Positions 61,982 to 64,000 of a stretch of DNA of 64,000 nt are shown in pieces. Source of the DNA: Bugula neritina (taxonomy: Eukaryota; Bryozoa; Gymnolaemata; Cheilostomatida; Bugulidae). Position 1 is the first letter of the stretch; the number at the start of each line of letters is the position of its first letter. A program made the translations under genes and the position numbers. The stretch is taken from positions 8,565,722 through 8,629,721 of the forward strand of contig OZ037766.1 in assembly GCA_964035545.1 (NCBI GenBank), read 5' to 3'. The notes below the pieces were generated by a model. That model ran no database searches, had not been told where the DNA came from, and saw nothing but the letters and a program-made list of their open reading frames with translations.

Positions 61982-62516
61982 AACCCATGTAATGGTCAAG
62001 TATGTGTTACATTTATATGGCCTTTTAAAAGTTTTTTAGTTTAATATTTCGGGAGGATTCAGCTAATCACACGTGCACACTATTCATCTTCTCAATAAAT
62101 GCGTATATTCTTAGAATATGCAATGAGTAGGTTTTTTATATTTTTCTGTTATAAACTATTTATCAATAATTTAATGCAACATTTATATATGCAAAATTCA
62201 AAACATAGTCATAATATTGGAAAATTTTGTGAATGTGTAATCTTCCTTCCTTTCATCTATGATTGTTATTGTTTTCCAACATTGATGTTGCACTTTTATA
62301 TTTTAGAACACTCAATTTACATTCTGTATGCCAAGTTTATATTAAAATGTTTATTCGTTGTAAACATATTAAAATATAAATTTCAACAAAATGCAAATAT
62401 TTTATTTCATTAGTAACTTGACAGTTTTAAGAAAACTATCTGCATCAATTGATACAAAACTTAACCAATCATATCATAGTTTTGGGTGAATAAAAACATC
62501 AAACATGTAGCAGCTT
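61982..62516. other. Convergent intergenic region between the coiled-coil gene and PPAN
   Basis: AT-rich. An AATAAA on the plus strand at about 62093 could end the coiled-coil gene. No other feature was recognised. Confidence 0.5.
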
Positions 62517-64000
62517 TCATTTACGTTTTTTCATTAGATTAGATTTAGTGTTTTGATTCCTTGCACCTCCACTGAAAGGCATAGAAGGTTTGGTTTTAAG
62601 TTTACTATGTGCAGCTGATTTCGATTTTACAAGCTTTGGTCTTTTAGACAATTTTTTATCACTGACTTGAACAGACTTAGCGGGATGGGGTCTTTTCTTT
62701 GCTTTCCGAGCTTGTGAAGAAAACAGACCTGTGGGAAATAATATAATGAATAGTAATATACGTAGTAAAAAACAGGTTTCAAGAAGATTTATTTTATGAA
62801 TATGTTTCTTACACATGCATAAAAACCTCTAGGTTACATAACAATATCCTGCTAGCATAGATGCAGCTGCACTAATACAATAATATTCCAATGGACTAGT
62901 TATAAAACAACTTGATCAATGTTCATAACTGTTTGTTGATAACCAAGAAGGCTTTGGAAACGCAAAGTAAATGAAGCACTGTATTCTAATACTACAATGA
63001 GAGTTGCACTTCCAAACCGTTGCAATGCAATTAATAACTTCTCTTTCTTTTTTAAGCTGAAACCATGTAAAATTTGTCCCACAAAAATATCCTGTCAATT
63101 AATTACAATTTTTGATGCTGAACAAACAAACTTATTCTCATTACTAATTTACTGTCATACATATAACTTCCCCAGTACAGTTGATTAAGCCACTGTTCAA
63201 TTTTCCTCAACTCAATTACTATTTTACTCAAAAAATGAAGCTACTTCATAAAAGATATAATAGCTAATAGCAAAATTTATTAAACGTAGAAGTTTATAAT
63301 TAATTGTTGAAGCAAAAGTATTGATATTAAAAACTAAAAGCATTTTTAATTTGTTTTGAAATACTTCATCAGAATAATTAATGCCTGTGAAGCAAAAAAA
63401 GAAAAAAATGCAAATTGCAAAAGAATTGCATTTTTATTCATGATAATATTTCATTAATATTGACTAAAATTATTTGAATTTATTTATCGCATTGAATTTT
63501 CCCCAGTGAAAATGTGTTCGCTCTTTCAAGTGCACAAACGCATCAAATTAAGATGTTGTATAACTCTCAGTGTAGTTCCAACTCATGAGGAGCATAATAA
63601 CTTAACAATCGGTTTTGGTTATTTGACTCGGTTTTGGTTATCAATAATATTATATACAGTAAATATTTGCCTATAATTAGAGTCTCCAAGTTAAGCAAAA
63701 ATATCTACAAACTTAATAAAAATTTTGCAGCTAAGCAACGAACATGTTCACGTGTAGGATATTTTGTTGCTTACATAAAAGTAAATTTTTGTAAACATAT
63801 AATTTAAATACTAGACTACTACAGTTGGGACTTGGGAATAGAATGACTCAACTAAAATCAGTGAAACGAGACAAATACCCTATAGTGTTTAGCTTCAAAG
63901 ACAATGGAAACAGTTATAATATCTACCGTGTTCGGGTTTCTTGCCCACTTCTTGTTCAAAATAGTCTGCATCATCCATCTCATCACTTAATGAATCATCT
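62517..64000 (-). CDS. PPAN: PPAN/SSF1 (Peter Pan) ribosome-biogenesis protein, 3' end only
   Basis: Two exons are visible: 64000-63927 (its 5' end lies beyond the window) and 62728-62517, joined in phase 1. The encoded C-terminus contains SDEMDDADYFEQEVGKKPEH followed by GLFSSQARKAKKRPHP, matching the acidic motif (D-[DE]-x-E-Y-[FY]-x-x-x-V-G-x-x-P) and basic tail at the end of PPAN/SSF1 proteins. It ends in a Lys/Arg-rich nucleolar-type tail (NLMKKRK). The Brix domain that defines the family would lie upstream, outside this window. The intervening 1.2-kb intron (63926-62729) has no other feature. Confidence 0.8.

Noticed and set aside
62306-62413. Exon after TTTTAG at 62305 as the last exon of the coiled-coil gene
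   Set aside because: The phase allows it, but the peptide is a low-complexity AT translation. Reading to TAA at 61981 or splicing to 62063 is at least as likely.

Overview
The window reads as intron-rich nuclear DNA of an invertebrate animal. It is strongly AT-rich. It carries spliced genes with GT-AG introns of about 100 bp to 2 kb, metazoan-specific families (TMEM104, GAL3ST, SLC22, RING/B-box, BCCIP, BRD7/9), LINE and tRNA-SINE repeats, and large blocks of degenerate simple sequence. I cannot name the phylum. No organellar, bacterial or viral block was seen. All exon models were built by hand from reading frame, GT/AG sites and intron phase. Every multi-exon gene with both ends in the window is phase-consistent throughout.

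Layout. 1-4.7 kb: a LINE with two intact ORFs (minus strand) embedded in TACTAATAG-type simple repeats. 6.8-12.4 kb: an eight-exon TMEM104 orthologue (+) whose introns hold a SINE copy and a GATC-palindrome foldback element. 13.7-16.05 kb: a two-exon galactose 3-O-sulfotransferase (+) with a 109-bp (TA)n run just before its splice acceptor. 18.4-19.8 kb: a decayed LINE (-). 21.0-29.8 kb: a twelve-exon gene (+) joining a TAFH/NHR1 domain (TAF4/ETO type) to a RING, two B-boxes, a coiled coil and a beta-propeller. 32.6-34.0 kb: a secreted glycine-rich octapeptide-repeat protein (-) with a recognisable TATA/Inr promoter. 36.4-38.0 kb: an inverted-repeat element and two LINE remnants. 38.8-42.7 kb: a nine-exon SLC22-type transporter (+).

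43.3-52.5 kb is a compact housekeeping cluster. BCCIP (-) and an intronless DXO decapping exoribonuclease (+) are head to head over about 0.41 kb, and DXO is tail to tail with a BRD7/BRD9-type bromodomain gene (-). 52.8-54.1 kb is simple sequence. 55.5-62.0 kb holds a divergent pair, an unidentified basic protein (-) and a long coiled-coil protein (+), with a near-consensus RFX X-box between them that suggests ciliary or sperm expression. 62.5-64 kb: the 3' end of a PPAN/SSF1 ribosome-biogenesis gene (-) that runs off the window.

The strongest candidate for something undescribed is the TAFH-TRIM fusion, a domain order I do not know from any characterised family. Second are the simple-sequence blocks: they repeatedly contain long near-perfect palindromes with 0-1 nt centres, and they flank or contain the LINE copies.
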